Assembly (NCBI GenBank): GCA_032622095.1
Contig: CP136069.1
Span: 187,787,122-187,851,121 of the forward strand
DNA length: 64,000 bases
Source: Siphonodentalium dalli
Taxonomy: Eukaryota; Mollusca; Scaphopoda; Gadilida; Siphonodentaliidae
Direction: 5' to 3'
The position numbers and the translations under genes are program-made. The notes under the pieces were generated by a model. That model saw only the letters and a program-made list of their open reading frames with translations. It had not been told where the DNA came from and did no database searches. Below, one piece after another: positions 53,701 to 56,700 of this stretch. Each line of letters opens with the position of its first letter. Position 1 is the first letter of the stretch.

Positions 53701-56700
53701 GTGCACGGGATTCCATGGATGAAACTACTCACGCTCGAAGACCCTGTGCTATCGTACGATTATACAATTGGATCAAAGACCCAATTGCTGAATTTTATGC
53801 AAGGGATTTTCGTGGATGAAACTACTCAATGTTGATCATTTATCTTATTGCTGTATTATCATTTGTTTTGAGTTCGATGTAAGTGAAGTTCCTGAAATAT
53901 ACATGTGATTCTCTACGTGTGTTGATTATTATGCGTATATTGCCATGCATACTTAACAAAATCCCAAAGTGATTTATTTCACAATATTACAGAACATGTC
54001 TCAAATCAGTCATTATAGCGGGAATTCATAGTGACAACACCATTCATTTGAGCCATATTACATGCATGGAGGATAACATGAACACATACCCCCCCCCCCC
54101 CCCCCCCCCCATATGGATATAAAGTCAAAGTACGGTCAATAGTTTCGTTGGCTAAAAGTCTGTTCTATAGCTGTGGTCGTCGGTTGTTGGACTAATACAG
54201 ACTATTGAACAAGCTACGCGTTCCGATTGAAAGATTTTGCGACCATTCATATTTCGCCGCTATAAATATCTCCTGCAGTATGACGTCACAGCGCACAAAT
54301 AGTTTTACGATTGACAGAATATATAATCCGGTCAGTTTCATTTTCACTGACGCTTAGTTCTTGAAATTCTAAGAAATACTTTATTCAATTCCCCTTGCTG
54401 GGTATTATTGGTCAATGCGTAGATGCTTTTTAGTGTTTAGATTCATATTATACCTGTTGGAATCTTATTGTAAGTCATAAATTTGTAAACACTGTTTTAA
54501 ACTCGTAGCTCGTTCATTTATATAGTCTTCAATCAGACGGCAGTCTTACGTACGTAATTAAATGACTAACTATTTGGATACCATCAATAGAATTAATGCA
54601 CCCACGGAAATGATCGACTTGCATAATATACGTAGCTTTGGACTGCTTTGTGGGACACTCAGGTGCAAGGAAATGGCTTCGTTTCAGTGTCAATTTACTG
54701 ACAAATAACAAAATTTTCGCCCAACAGGACGAACCATTGTCGTCCCGCCGCGTTATGTGTCTCCCCAATACGGACTCATTAATTTCCCCCTGGCGGAAAC
54801 CCTGGGTAAGTATAAAGGTAAGTCATGGGTGGACTTGTTACTTGACAACTACTACACGTGTTATATTATGCTCAATTTACCATTGATTTCTGTCTAAAAG
54901 ACGCTACTTGCTGACCCAGTATTTCCCATCAAAACAACTGTAAGTAAATAGGGTAGTCTGAATTCTGGGCTACAGGTAAATTTTGGCATTCACCGCGATG
55001 ACAACTCAGAAGAGTGCATGACCGTTCACATCAAAACAGGAACGATATGTTTAATTACAAATAAAAACAATTAAAATATTAATAATTGTTACCAGTGTAC
55101 TCTCCCCTGCCTAATAATAGTGATGGCCAAATAATAGTGATGGTGCACATTTTCGGGTGTTATTAATAATAGTGATGGTGCCAAATAATAGTGATGGCGC
55201 ACAATGATGGCATTTTCGTCTGCTGTAGAATTATTTTAAATTCCAGATTGGAAACAAAAACGGAACAATAACGGAACGCGCGGTTTGAAATGCTGTAATG
55301 GAGCTTATAAAACGGACCACATTAATTCAACCAGTTCTATAATGCGAAAAACAAATATAGTGGGGAAACTTCTATTATTATTTATGATAAATAAAGTTCG
55401 GCATTTTGATCAGTGACAATGAGTAAAAGGTGGAACTTGCGGGAAATTAGTTGGCATATCGGTTGCATCATCCATCAATATTTCGCTCGAGATGTAAATT
55501 AGAGTTATCTTTCTTATGTCGCACATCGGCTATTTAAAATCCGACATAAAACTTAAATCCGACATAAAACGTAAGTTGTGGTTAATAATGTGGAACTGTT
55601 GCCAAGTCATCGCATTCATAATTAAACTGTGCTTTGAATACACGGACATGTTATTGTATTGCTTTATTGCATAGATTTAAATACATGTTCCTGTGTACAC
55701 ACAGAAGCTACTGCGGTGTCGTAACTTTCCATTTATAGCCAAAACCAGTCACGCATGTGTGCACACGACTCACAGCTTCTGTGTCTTCATGATAGCGCAT
55801 AATTGGGTCACGATAACAGTATTGTTTGGAGAAGTCGGCCACGTCAAGTTAAATTAGTTCATCAGTTGTCACTCAGATTAGTTTCACTGATTATTTTATA
55901 ATATAAGCCTGGTGATGTGATTTTAGCATTAAGTCCCGTTTTGATAGTAGAAGTCGGTTCCGTCCCAACGATAATTAGTTGTCACTGTGTGATTATAAGC
56001 TTTGATGAGTTGTAATTAACTGCGATAATCCGTCTGTTTATACACGGACATCATGATCTAGAGGCCTAAATCCTGTTAGGAATGAGATTCTCCCACATTC
56101 CTGTCAACTTGTCAAGTGCACTTCTATTTTTTTTAGTGAGCTGCACGTTTTTTCTAACTTTTTGACTGAAAATTCCGCGACTTTGCAAGAACTTTAAATA
56201 ATCGTGATGGCGCCTAATAATCGTGATGCTGTCGTATTTTTCTTTAAATAAATAAACGTGACGTCACATTTATTTGGCAGGAGAGAGTATTTATCCCTAT
56301 CCAATGAATAAAATATTATCATTACAAGAATCCAACATGAGACCTCTTCCATCTGAGGAAGGGCTTTTTATTTTATACCACATTATTCTGAACTCATGAC
56401 GCAACACTGGTTTACTGTCGACAGCGGTAGAACTTTTTTTTATGTTGGCTTAGAGATACTGTAAAAGGTCACTGGCTGACCTGATATCAGTGTGAATACT
56501 TGCAAATAGCGGTCATTTTGTTGAATAACTGTAGTTGTTAATTGGTGAAAAATGGGGATATTGTAAACACACTACACTATATATAACAGGTTTCGTCTGA
56601 CTATTTTACATACCCGGTACATGTTATCATTTCAATTCATTTGATATATAATAACTGTTACCGGTACTTGATATATTCTTAAGCATGGTAAATAGTGCAG

